A stretch of DNA of 64,000 nt, from contig NZ_OY776217.1 of the NCBI RefSeq assembly GCF_963675455.1, positions 1,350,001 through 1,414,000 on the forward strand, in the 5' to 3' direction. The DNA comes from Emcibacter sp. Lineage in GTDB: Bacteria > Pseudomonadota > Alphaproteobacteria > Sphingomonadales > Emcibacteraceae. Position numbers and translations under genes: made by a program. A model generated the notes under the pieces. That model saw nothing but the letters and a program-made list of their open reading frames with translations. It searched no databases and had not been told where the DNA came from. Numbering within the stretch: position 1 is the stretch's first letter; every line of letters starts with the position of its first letter. Positions 28,332-36,654 of this stretch are shown here, piece by piece.

Positions 28332-30338
28332 TCATTCCGGGGTGCAGTTGCATTTTGAAATATCTTCCTGCTGACAGGCCTTATAGGTCTTCAGAAGCCC
28401 CTCAAGATAATGCTGGTAACGGCCGAGTTTTTTTCCCATGAGTACTTCAAGGGCCTGTTCCGAATGGCTGATGGCTTTCTCAAGACGGGATGGATCTTTC
28501 CGCAGGACCGCCAGATTGCAATTCAGTTCCCCCAAATTAATTTCCACTTCCGCCCAGTTGGCCGGGAAACGGTCGCGGGTATAGACGGTTTGAGCCTTGA
28601 GAAATTCATCTATTGCGCTGGCAAGCCGGGCGGGATCTTCTTCAAGCTGCGACAGAATGGCGAGGCTGACGGCAAGATTGTTCTGGACCATGGCCCAGGT
28701 CAGACCGGTTTTCTCCGGGTCAAGCCAGCGCAGGGCTTCCCGGCAGTGCTCGCCGGCCAGATGGACGAGCGGGATGCCTTCCCTGCCCTTGTTATATCCC
28801 TTGCGGTACAGGGACAGGCACATATTCTGCTGGGTCAGGGCCCAGTCCACTGGCTGGAACTCGGGATTAAGAACGGTGAGGGCGTCGCGCATGGACTCCA
28901 GTCCCCGGTCGAAATTATATTCAGCTTCGTCACCCTCGGTCAGTTCACCGAGCCGCATATAAACCACACCCATATTGCGTTTTTGCAGGGCCCAGAGTTG
29001 AGGCATGGCCTTTTGATTCAGAACCTCGGCAGCTTCTGTCATGGCGTGTTCGGCCAGACGCAGGAAGTCGCGACTTTTTTCCGGGCTGTCTGCATAAAGA
29101 TGCTGGCGGATCAGGGTGCTGGCCAGATTGATCTTGAGGCTGGCCCAGTCCCGGGGAAACTGTTTCCGGTCCCGGACGCTGAGCGCGTCCCGGCAGCTTT
29201 TCTCTGCTTCCCGGTATTGTGTGAGGTCCGCATCATAGTCTCCGAGCAGGCGCTGTTTATAGCAAAGCTGTCCGTTGATCAGGGCCCAGAGCTGTGGGTC
29301 CGTTTGTGGGTCTATTGTGCGTTTGACATTGCGGTCACCGAGTATTGAAGCCCGAAGCCATTCCATGGACGTCTGATAGGACTGGACAGCTTCCTGCCGC
29401 AGATGTTTGAGGTCTTCTCCCGCAGGTGTCATCAGTTCAAGGGCAATTTTCTTGATGTCCGGCATGGTGTCGCCCGGCCGGGTCGGGTCCAGCGGGATTG
29501 CCAACTGGGCCTCGGAGAGCTGCGTAGGTCTGCCGCCGATATCCAGGGAAACCGGACTTATTCCTTCATTCGGAGAGATAAAGCGGACCTGCAGCCGTTC
29601 CCCGTCATTTTGTCCCCAGATCAGGATGTGGGCGCCGGTGCCGGTCAGCTTTTTCCGGCCGTCCTCCCTGATTTTTTCAAGACGGGCGCTGATGTCACCC
29701 GGGCCGGACAGAGACGGTCGGTCACAGGTTTGAAGGATGCTGACATAACGATTGAGTTTCGGATCATTGAGGAATTCTGAGGTCAGCGCTTCCTGAGCCC
29801 GGTTTTTTGGGTCGTTGGCAAAGCGTGCGATGACAACGCCAAGCTGTCCGGATGACGTCCTCAGGGGATTGAAGAACTCGTTTGTCCGGCAGACCAGATC
29901 GTTGTTTGTGGAAAGATTTCGTACAGCCAAGACGGCAATGACGATAACAGTAAACATCAGTAGCGTCGGCCACAGGGCAACGGGACGGAACCATGCCGGA
30001 GCTGTTTCCCGGGGGACAGGAGGCGGAGGTATCCGCTCCAGTGGTGGTGTTAAGTCGGGTTCCTCCGAAAGATAGAGGCTGCGGGCTTCCACGCCGAGTG
30101 CACGGGCAATTCGTTCCAGGGTCTGCGGATCGACCGGCAATTCACGAAAGACCTTGCTGACCAGATCCTTGGGAGCGGCCTCCAGGTCCTCCAGATCGGC
30201 TATGCGATTGGCGAGGGCGACCTGGGTTTTCTTTTCCAGGTCACTTTCGGCGAGGGCCTTTTCAAGTTTGATCCGCGATGCCCGGACGCCGCGGTTGCGT
30301 GTCCGGCTGTTCTGATCACCGATTCCGTTATTCTCCAT
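28332..30338 (-). CDS. HTH-transmembrane-TPR protein
   Basis: 668 residues, architecture unusual: an N-terminal helical, possibly HTH-like region (about 20-90, ending in ALGVEARSLYLSEEP like XRE-type proteins), a proline-rich linker, one transmembrane helix (about 124-143), and a long C-terminal part with several TPR-like helical repeats (about 300-650; repeated W-A-x-x-x-x-N-x-x patterns). The topology would put the HTH in the cytoplasm and the TPR part in the periplasm, as in membrane-bound signalling regulators. It is divergent from the 221-residue membrane protein gene; paired 10-base repeats lie between them. Function unknown. Confidence 0.75.
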   Translation of the reverse strand: MENNGIGDQNSRTRNRGVRASRIKLEKALAESDLEKKTQVALANRIADLEDLEAAPKDLVSKVFRELPVDPQTLERIARALGVEARSLYLSEEPDLTPPLERIPPPPVPRETAPAWFRPVALWPTLLMFTVIVIAVLAVRNLSTNNDLVCRTNEFFNPLRTSSGQLGVVIARFANDPKNRAQEALTSEFLNDPKLNRYVSILQTCDRPSLSGPGDISARLEKIREDGRKKLTGTGAHILIWGQNDGERLQVRFISPNEGISPVSLDIGGRPTQLSEAQLAIPLDPTRPGDTMPDIKKIALELMTPAGEDLKHLRQEAVQSYQTSMEWLRASILGDRNVKRTIDPQTDPQLWALINGQLCYKQRLLGDYDADLTQYREAEKSCRDALSVRDRKQFPRDWASLKINLASTLIRQHLYADSPEKSRDFLRLAEHAMTEAAEVLNQKAMPQLWALQKRNMGVVYMRLGELTEGDEAEYNFDRGLESMRDALTVLNPEFQPVDWALTQQNMCLSLYRKGYNKGREGIPLVHLAGEHCREALRWLDPEKTGLTWAMVQNNLAVSLAILSQLEEDPARLASAIDEFLKAQTVYTRDRFPANWAEVEINLGELNCNLAVLRKDPSRLEKAISHSEQALEVLMGKKLGRYQHYLEGLLKTYKACQQEDISKCNCTPE

Positions 30339-30435
30339 CTTGCCCGACTCCCCGAATGTGGCGTTTCTGAAGAGTTGCCTTTCGACAGTCTATCGATAGC
30401 CGTGATCGAGTTCAAGCCGCTTAAAAAAATGTCAT

Positions 30436-30455
30436 AAGGTCCGATAAGGACCGAT
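30436..30455. promoter_or_regulatory. Tandem 10-base repeat, candidate operator
   Basis: AAGGTCCGAT followed directly by AAGGACCGAT in the 241-base space between two divergent genes. The 10-base period places both copies on one DNA face, as expected for cooperative binding, perhaps by the adjacent HTH protein. Confidence 0.45.
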
Positions 30456-30579
30456 AACGCCCTATTCCGTTCGATGTGCTTTACGCCAGACTAATTTATA
30501 TTTTTCAGATGGTTACGGAGTACTTCAAGGACTCTCTGGCCGGTGCGGGCCTGAAATGAAATAACGGGAGAAAGATGTC

Positions 30580-31245
30580 ATGGCGCTTTTAAAAGAGGTG
30601 ATGGTAAACGGACGTATCTATGAAATTTACTATTTTACCGGTGCGGTTGTTGATGAAAAACAATGGTCTGAAACGGAAGTTTCGGGCAGTGGCGGCGGCG
30701 GTTATTCGGTTGGTAACCAGACAACACCCACCTATGTGGATGTGCGATCAAAAACCACCCGGCATAACCAGTTCATACTGCAGGGACAGGACGGACATGA
30801 GCAGTCCTTTTCTTTTGAAGACTGGGGGATCAGTTGCCGTAAAGGCAGCATCCTGACGGTCATGTGGGCCATTCCGAAAGGGCAGAAAAAAGGTCCCTAT
30901 ATTGCGGTTTATAATCATCAGATGAAGGAATATTTCTGGGGTGACGATTTCGCGGCCATGTTTTTCCCGGGCCGGGTCACGTTGCCCTTGCTGGGAAATA
31001 TATCCTGGTGGCCGGTCGCGGCTTTTTTCACCACGCCATTTGTCTGGTCGCTGCTGTTGTGGTCGGAAGGGATGGGCTTTGCCGTCGGCCTGCTGGTGGC
31101 GCCTTTTTTCAGCTTTTTTGGTGTCAGAATGCTTGTCAAATCTATGGCCCGAAAAAAGGTCGAAGCCTATCTGACCGGAGACCCGGACCAACTCGGCGAC
31201 AGGCTGTCAACAACGAAGAGCGAGGCCACCCCGATAGAGGCCTGA
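30580..31245 (+). CDS. Hypothetical membrane protein
   Basis: 221 residues. The N-terminal 110 residues are soluble and rich in beta-forming residues, with a GSGGGGYS stretch near 37-44; two transmembrane helices follow (about 140-162 and 166-184) and a charged tail. No family recognised. The sequence reads as a beta-domain facing the cytoplasm or periplasm tethered by a helical hairpin. It is 30 bases ahead of the next secreted protein gene, with which it may be cotranscribed. Confidence 0.7.
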   Translation: MALLKEVMVNGRIYEIYYFTGAVVDEKQWSETEVSGSGGGGYSVGNQTTPTYVDVRSKTTRHNQFILQGQDGHEQSFSFEDWGISCRKGSILTVMWAIPKGQKKGPYIAVYNHQMKEYFWGDDFAAMFFPGRVTLPLLGNISWWPVAAFFTTPFVWSLLLWSEGMGFAVGLLVAPFFSFFGVRMLVKSMARKKVEAYLTGDPDQLGDRLSTTKSEATPIEA

Positions 31246-31275
31246 TTTTTCAAATTTACAAGTAAGGAGATCATC

Positions 31276-32271
31276 ATGAAACGGAAACTAGTCCTGGGAT
31301 CAATCAGCGCAGCTTTATTGCTTTTGACGGCTCAGCCTCAGGCGCAGGCTGGGATATTTGATAAACTGAAGAAAAAAGCCGGGGAAATTGTCAAGGACGA
31401 GGCGCAGGAGGCGGCGAAAGACGCCGTGGGCCTTGGGGAGGAAAAACAAACCTCTCCTTCTTCCTCTTCATCAAAATCGGCCTCTGCGGGGTCTTCTGCC
31501 AAATCAGAGGTGAAAGTTTCGGGCGGTGACCAGCCGACCACAGCCGTTAAGATGGCGCGGGCGGTCCTCAGCATCGCGCCGGATATTCTGGAGACCCGGC
31601 CGGATCATCAATTGAAGCAATTTGTGCTGGTTTTTTATCCCGAGGAAAACAGCAAGCTTTCCAGCGAGTTTTACTGGCGCAAGAATAAGGTGGATTTCAC
31701 GAAGAAGATGTTGAAAGAGTCCGAGGGCGCTCCGACGACGTTCGAAGTGGCCCCCTGGATGGATAACAGGTCGTTTCCCGAGGGCGCCCTTAATAACTAC
31801 CCCAATGATCTGATGCTTCAGGTGGGCAGGTACGATTTCGATAAAGGGGCGTGGCCGGTTTATGTCCCGGCAGGGGATAAATGGATTATTCCCTGGGTCA
31901 GTCGCTATCGCGAACCAGTCGGGTATCAGGTCCCCGCAGTAAAAGAAGCAAAAACATACTGGATACCGATGTCCGCCGAGAAAGCAGAAAAACTGGATCA
32001 GACTTTTTTCGGATCCTACAAGCTCTACGCCCAATACCGGTTTACGGTGGCAGGAGTGGCCGGCGTTCATCCGGAGGAGCACCCGGACTATGAACAGAAC
32101 AAGAAATATATGAAGGGCAAATACAAGGACCAGGTTCTGGACAAGCTGGTTCCCTTCGGGCAGATTTCCATCGAGGGAAATAAACTCGATCTCTATGTGA
32201 AGGCAGTCAAAGGTATTCCCAAATCAAAAGATGATTTTCAGTTCGTCACGAGTCTCGAACTGAAGCCTTAA
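31276..32271 (+). CDS. Secreted hypothetical protein
   Basis: 331 residues with a signal peptide (KRKLVLGSISAALLLLTAQ, cleavage after AQA at about 26), a charged helix (GIFDKLKKKAGEIVKDEAQEA), a serine-rich linker (about 60-80), then a globular domain of about 240 residues with many Tyr, Trp and Lys. No recognised catalytic motif. The preceding ATG has AAGGAGA upstream. Probably periplasmic; function unknown. Confidence 0.75.
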   Translation: MKRKLVLGSISAALLLLTAQPQAQAGIFDKLKKKAGEIVKDEAQEAAKDAVGLGEEKQTSPSSSSSKSASAGSSAKSEVKVSGGDQPTTAVKMARAVLSIAPDILETRPDHQLKQFVLVFYPEENSKLSSEFYWRKNKVDFTKKMLKESEGAPTTFEVAPWMDNRSFPEGALNNYPNDLMLQVGRYDFDKGAWPVYVPAGDKWIIPWVSRYREPVGYQVPAVKEAKTYWIPMSAEKAEKLDQTFFGSYKLYAQYRFTVAGVAGVHPEEHPDYEQNKKYMKGKYKDQVLDKLVPFGQISIEGNKLDLYVKAVKGIPKSKDDFQFVTSLELKP

Positions 32272-32428
32272 CAACGTTTCCGACGCAGATCAGTTAACAG
32301 GGCTGGCGGCGGTTTTCATTTGTCCCCGTCGGGCAAATTGGGTAAGACTTGCAGCCAGCTTTCTTATTCATATCCGCAGCGGAGGACATATCGGCCATGC
32401 CAGCAAACCAGATTTCAGGGAACAGGGC

Positions 32429-33427
32429 ATGAGTTCGCGGCAAATGTTATTGCTGGTCCCGGGCCTGATAGTCGGGTTGCTACTGTGTGCTTTTGTCAGC
32501 CTTCTGATCGGGCCGGTGGATTTGTCGGTTTCGCAAATTCTGTCTGGGCTGGTTGGTCGCGGAGAAGAGAATATCACCATCATTGTCCAGGAACTTAGAT
32601 TGCCGCGGGTCGCCATTGGCATTCTGGCCGGGGCAACCCTGGGCGTATCCGGCGCGGCCCTGCAGGGACTGTTGCGCAACCCGCTGGCCGATCCCGGTGT
32701 GATCGGTGTGTCTGCCTCTGCCGGTTTGGGGGCGGTGATTGCCATCTCCTTCGGCCTGGTCACGGTCTTTCCGCTGGCGGTGCAACTTCTGGCCATGGCC
32801 GGCGGCCTTGGTGCAACGGTAATCCTGCTTTATCTGGCCGCCCGGGACGCCAGCATCCTGACCCTGATCTTGGCCGGTATCGGCATCAGTTCGCTGGCCG
32901 CGGCAATCATGGCGCTGGTGATGAATTTTGCTCCCAACCCGCTGGCCCTGCAGGATATGGTCATGTGGCTGATGGGGTCGCTGGAAAACCGCACGTCCCA
33001 GGACCTTTTGCTGTCGGCTCCCTTTGTTGTTATGGGCTGGCTTTTGATGGCCGGGACCGGGCGGGGGCTGGATGCGACCAGTCTTGGCGAGGAAACCGCT
33101 GCTACCCTTGGCATTAATATGAAGCTGCTCAGACTGCGCATTATACTGGGCTCGGCCCTCAGTGTTGGCGCCGTGGTGGCAGTTTGCGGCACAGTCGGCT
33201 TTGTCGGGCTGGTCATGCCTCACTTCCTCCGCCCTCTTGTCGGCTATGCGCCTGGTCGCCTGCTTCTGCCCAGCGCCCTTGGCGGGGCCATATTACTACT
33301 GCTGGCGGATATGATTACCCGGGTGCCGTTCGGTAATCAGCAACTGCAGCTCGGCGTGGTGACCTCGCTGATCGGGGCGCCTTTGTTCCTGCATATTATC
33401 CATAAAACGCGGGAGATCATGCGATGA
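32429..33427 (+). CDS. FecCD/BtuC-type ABC transporter permease
   Basis: 332 residues with about ten transmembrane helices. LRLPRVAIGILAGATLGVSGAALQGLLRNPLADPGVIG is the signature opening of the FecCD/BtuC family, which imports siderophore-iron or vitamin B12. It overlaps the ATPase gene by four bases (ATGA). The nearby bluB gene favours a cobalamin or corrinoid role. No substrate-binding protein gene is adjacent, so it must be encoded elsewhere. Confidence 0.92.
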   Translation: MSSRQMLLLVPGLIVGLLLCAFVSLLIGPVDLSVSQILSGLVGRGEENITIIVQELRLPRVAIGILAGATLGVSGAALQGLLRNPLADPGVIGVSASAGLGAVIAISFGLVTVFPLAVQLLAMAGGLGATVILLYLAARDASILTLILAGIGISSLAAAIMALVMNFAPNPLALQDMVMWLMGSLENRTSQDLLLSAPFVVMGWLLMAGTGRGLDATSLGEETAATLGINMKLLRLRIILGSALSVGAVVAVCGTVGFVGLVMPHFLRPLVGYAPGRLLLPSALGGAILLLLADMITRVPFGNQQLQLGVVTSLIGAPLFLHIIHKTREIMR

Positions 33428-34218
33428 GCAATGAGTTTCCGCCAGAGCAGCGGCTTGAGGTCGGCAATCTGGATGTCAGCTACGGCGACAACAGGATCCT
33501 GCAGGATGTCTCTTTCCAGCTTCCACGCGGTCGAATGATCGGCCTGATCGGGCCCAACGGGGCCGGTAAAAGTACCTTGCTCAAATCCGTTCTGGGTCTG
33601 GTGTCCCGAACCGGTGGGACTGTCAGTCTGGATGGCGGAATGCTGGAGGATATATCCTTAAGCGAACGGGCGAAAATAATGGCCTATGCGGCCCAGGGGG
33701 CGCCAGTCCACTGGCCGCTGACGGTGGAAAAAATGGTGACGCTCGGTCGGCTGCCCCATCTCGGTCCGTGGCAAAAGATCGGAGAGCAGGACCATGCCGC
33801 CGTTGAAATGGCCCTGAAGATGACCGATAGTTATCATCTGAGGGAGCGCGTTGTCACCACTTTATCCGGCGGGGAACGGGCTTGTGCCATGCTGGCCCGG
33901 ACCATTGTCACCGATGCCCCCTATCTGCTGGTGGATGAACCGGTGGCCTCCCTCGATCCCTCCCACCAGATACAGGTCATGGGGATCCTGAAAAAACTGG
34001 CCGCACAGGGGCACGGCGTACTGATCGTGTTGCATGACCTGACTCTGGCCCGGCGTTATTGCGATGAACTGGTTCTTCTGAACCGGGGACGTGTCCTGGC
34101 GCGGGGCGGTCCGGATGAAGTGCTCACCGATGACAATCTGTCAGAGGCCTACGGCATCAGGGCGGTTCGCTGGCAGGCAGAGGGGGAGGAATTCATCGTC
34201 CCCTGGAAGAAAATCTGA
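33424..34218 (+). CDS. FecE/BtuD-type ABC transporter ATPase
   Basis: 264 residues. GPNGAGKST (Walker A), a Q-loop around YAAQGAPVHW, signature LSGGERACAMLA, YLLVDEPVASLD (Walker B) and VLHDL (H-loop) are all present. Partner of the preceding permease through a four-base overlap. Its stop lies four bases from the stop of bluB on the opposite strand, so the two units converge. Confidence 0.93.
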   Translation: MSNEFPPEQRLEVGNLDVSYGDNRILQDVSFQLPRGRMIGLIGPNGAGKSTLLKSVLGLVSRTGGTVSLDGGMLEDISLSERAKIMAYAAQGAPVHWPLTVEKMVTLGRLPHLGPWQKIGEQDHAAVEMALKMTDSYHLRERVVTTLSGGERACAMLARTIVTDAPYLLVDEPVASLDPSHQIQVMGILKKLAAQGHGVLIVLHDLTLARRYCDELVLLNRGRVLARGGPDEVLTDDNLSEAYGIRAVRWQAEGEEFIVPWKKI

Positions 34219-34221
34219 CAC

Positions 34222-34860
34222 TTAGCGTTCCAGCAGGAACTTCTCCATCGGCAGGCGCTCCTGCCATCCTTCCCTGACAAGTTCCGGGGTATCGGTCTGT
34301 TCCTCCGGATAACCGATGCAGAGATGACCGATGAAGACCCAGGAGGCGTCCACCTCCAGAAGCTCTGCCATCCTGTCCGGCGGCAGGATGCTGACCCAGC
34401 CGAGACCGACATCGTAACTGCGCAGCATCAGCCACAGGATTTGCACGGCGGAAACCACCGAATACATTTTCGCCTCGGGCATGGTGCGGGAGCCTAATCC
34501 TTTGCCGACAGCGGTTTCCACATTGGCAAAAACGCTGATCTGTACCGGGGCTTCCCTGAGACCGGCCAGTTTCAGCCGGGCATAGAGGGCGGCGTCTTCT
34601 CCGTCAAACTCGGCCAGGGCTTTCTCATTTTCCACTTCGAAAGCACGGATCAGGTCTTCCTTCTTTGCGGGGCTTTGAACCCGCACGAACCGCCAGGGCT
34701 GGGAATTTCCCACAGAAGGCCCGCGACAGGCCATTTCCAGGCAGTCGGTAAGGATCTCCTCTTTCACTGGGTCTGTCCGGAAACGCCGGACATCCCTGCG
34801 CCAGATCAGCAGATCGTGCAATTCTTTCCTGAAGGTGTCGTTAAATACCGGTTTTTTCAT
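34222..34860 (-). CDS. bluB: BluB, 5,6-dimethylbenzimidazole synthase
   Basis: 212 residues of the nitroreductase-like flavin fold. IWRRDVRRFRTDPV and GPSVGNSQPWRF are typical BluB segments; BluB breaks down reduced FMN with oxygen to 5,6-dimethylbenzimidazole, the lower ligand of vitamin B12. I chose the ATG at 34858-34860 (MKKPVFNDTFRKEL); the longer frame upstream is not convincing. It converges on the BtuCD-like genes, consistent with cobalamin supply. Confidence 0.88.
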   Translation of the reverse strand: MKKPVFNDTFRKELHDLLIWRRDVRRFRTDPVKEEILTDCLEMACRGPSVGNSQPWRFVRVQSPAKKEDLIRAFEVENEKALAEFDGEDAALYARLKLAGLREAPVQISVFANVETAVGKGLGSRTMPEAKMYSVVSAVQILWLMLRSYDVGLGWVSILPPDRMAELLEVDASWVFIGHLCIGYPEEQTDTPELVREGWQERLPMEKFLLER

Positions 34861-35026
34861 CCAGGTTGTCCGCTGTCGTGAGAATAAAGGATAACTGATC
34901 CGGTCCGGTCGTGAAAGCGTACATGTTGCAGGTGATGAAAAAGATGCTCTCTGGCCTTGTTCACCGAACTTTGTCTTGACGGTATATTTGTTTTTATTAC
35001 AAACTAATAAAAAACGGGAGCATAAA

Positions 35027-36043
35027 ATGAAAGCATATGAAATAGAGGCTGGCAGCACCAGCCTGGACGGGCTTAAACTTGTAGACCGGGAGAAGCCGGT
35101 GGCAGGTCCCGGCCAGGTCCTTGTCAGGGTCAAGGCAACATCGCTGAACTATCGTGATCAGGCCGTGGTCACGGGTAAATATTTTATCGGCCCAGTGCAG
35201 AACGCGACCATCCCCCTGTCCGACGGGGCGGGAGAAGTTGTGGAGATCGGTGACGGAGTCAGCCGCTTCAAGGCAGGTGACCGGGTTGCCGGGACATTTT
35301 TTCAGGGCTGGATCAATGGCCAGCCGCCGGCCGCGACGCCAGGTATTGCCCTTGGCGGCCCGCTTGACGGCATGCTTGCCGAATATGTTGTCCTGCCCGA
35401 GGACGGACTGGTGACTATTCCGGACAATCTGTCTTTTGAAGAGGCGGCGACATTGCCCTGTGCGGGGGTGACCACCTGGAACGCCCTGATGGAAGGCCGG
35501 ACCCTTAAACCCGGCGATACGGTTCTGTGTCTTGGCACTGGCGGCGTGTCCATGTTTGCCCTGCAGTTCGGCCGCATGGCCGGGGCCCGGGTGATCATAA
35601 CCTCGTCAAGCGATGAGAAGCTGGAACGGGCGAAGGCCATGGGCGCCGATGGCGTGATCAACTATAAAAATACGCCTGACTGGGCCCAGGAGGTGATGAA
35701 ACTTACCGATGGCAAAGGCGTTGACCAGATTGTCGAGGTCGGCGGCGCCGGCACCCTGCCGCTGTCCTATCAGTCGGTGGGCTATGGCGGGGAAATTGCC
35801 CTGATCGGAGTGCTTGCCGCCGCGGACGGCGATCTCAGCCCGCATGGTCTGATGTTCAAGGCAGCCATGCTGCGCGGCATATTTGTCGGGCACCGGGACA
35901 TGTTCGAAAATATGAACAAGGCCATTGCCATTAACGGTGTCAAGCCGGTGATCGGGGCTACGTTCGATTTCGATCAGGCGCATGATGCCTTCAAACATCA
36001 GATGACCAGCAGCCATTTCGGTAAAATTGTTATCACAGTATAA
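35027..36043 (+). CDS. NAD(P)-dependent alcohol dehydrogenase (MDR family)
   Basis: 338 residues with a GroES-like N-terminal domain (GAGEVVEIGDGVSRFKAGDRV) and Rossmann domain (CLGTGGVSMFALQFGRMAGA). The zinc-binding Cys cluster is absent, so it is probably a quinone or enone reductase. ATG at 35027 is preceded by CGGGAG; upstream in-frame codons belong to the leader. The leader contains AT-rich inverted sequence TTTGT...ACAAA near 34990-35005. Its gene converges with the cupin dioxygenase gene across a shared terminator. Confidence 0.86.
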   Translation: MKAYEIEAGSTSLDGLKLVDREKPVAGPGQVLVRVKATSLNYRDQAVVTGKYFIGPVQNATIPLSDGAGEVVEIGDGVSRFKAGDRVAGTFFQGWINGQPPAATPGIALGGPLDGMLAEYVVLPEDGLVTIPDNLSFEEAATLPCAGVTTWNALMEGRTLKPGDTVLCLGTGGVSMFALQFGRMAGARVIITSSSDEKLERAKAMGADGVINYKNTPDWAQEVMKLTDGKGVDQIVEVGGAGTLPLSYQSVGYGGEIALIGVLAAADGDLSPHGLMFKAAMLRGIFVGHRDMFENMNKAIAINGVKPVIGATFDFDQAHDAFKHQMTSSHFGKIVITV

Positions 36044-36044
36044 A

Positions 36045-36077
36045 AAAAGGGCATGCCGGGGTTTCAGCATGCCCTTT
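36045..36077. terminator. Bidirectional terminator
   Basis: AAAGGGCATGC / GCATGCCCTTT stem around CGGGGTTTCA, with A run before and T-rich sequence after, between convergent genes. Confidence 0.85.
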
Positions 36078-36096
36078 ATTCCTGAGAACTAAGGCC

Positions 36097-36630
36097 CTAG
36101 CGGAAAAGGGTATCTACAAAGTCCGCGCCAATTCCGACCTTGTCATAATGTTCCTTGGCCATGGCGATATAGTCATGGACGTCGAAATGGCCAATGGATT
36201 CGCCGTTTTCATCGAGCCAGATCAACGGACCGGTGACGACAAAAAAGACCTGCATGGGATCTTCATGCTCATAAGCCACCAGGGTATGACCCTCGCCAGG
36301 CGTTTCATAAACGAAGTCGCCGGCGGTGGCCGTCCAGTCATGTTCCAGATAACCCCACTTGCCGCTGACGGTATAGGCAAAGATCTGGTGCGGATGGTAA
36401 TGACGGTTCACCAGTCCGGCCTCTTTGGCCATCAGGATGTCGGCCCACATGTTGCGGGATGGGGAAATCCACAGCGGTCGGGAAGACACCGTTTCGGAAA
36501 TGGGCACCCAGTATCTTTCATCACCGGAGGTGGTGTTGGGGTAATAGGTTTCAGGCGCGGCATCGGGTTTGAATACGGATTCGATTGGTTTGATGTCGCG
36601 CCAGAATTCGGTTTTTGGTGTTTCAGGCAT
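36097..36630 (-). CDS. Cupin of the 2,4'-dihydroxyacetophenone dioxygenase type
   Basis: 177 residues, one cupin domain. HYHPHQIFAYTVSGKW (about 96-111) gives two metal-binding His and GDFVYETPGEGHTL the second motif. Length and motif spacing resemble 2,4'-dihydroxyacetophenone dioxygenase, which cleaves the C-C bond of a hydroxyaryl hydroxymethyl ketone. Such ketones arise from C-alpha oxidation of lignin and bisphenol compounds. It follows an acyl-CoA synthetase gene on the same strand. Substrate is inference. Confidence 0.8.
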   Translation of the reverse strand: MPETPKTEFWRDIKPIESVFKPDAAPETYYPNTTSGDERYWVPISETVSSRPLWISPSRNMWADILMAKEAGLVNRHYHPHQIFAYTVSGKWGYLEHDWTATAGDFVYETPGEGHTLVAYEHEDPMQVFFVVTGPLIWLDENGESIGHFDVHDYIAMAKEHYDKVGIGADFVDTLFR

Positions 36631-36654
36631 GTTTTGCTCCTCTATATTTTAAAA

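Noticed and set aside
32272..32428. Possible cobalamin riboswitch before the BtuC-like permease
   Set aside because: No recognisable B12-box (GCCACTG-like) or ordered stems; only a weak hairpin is seen.
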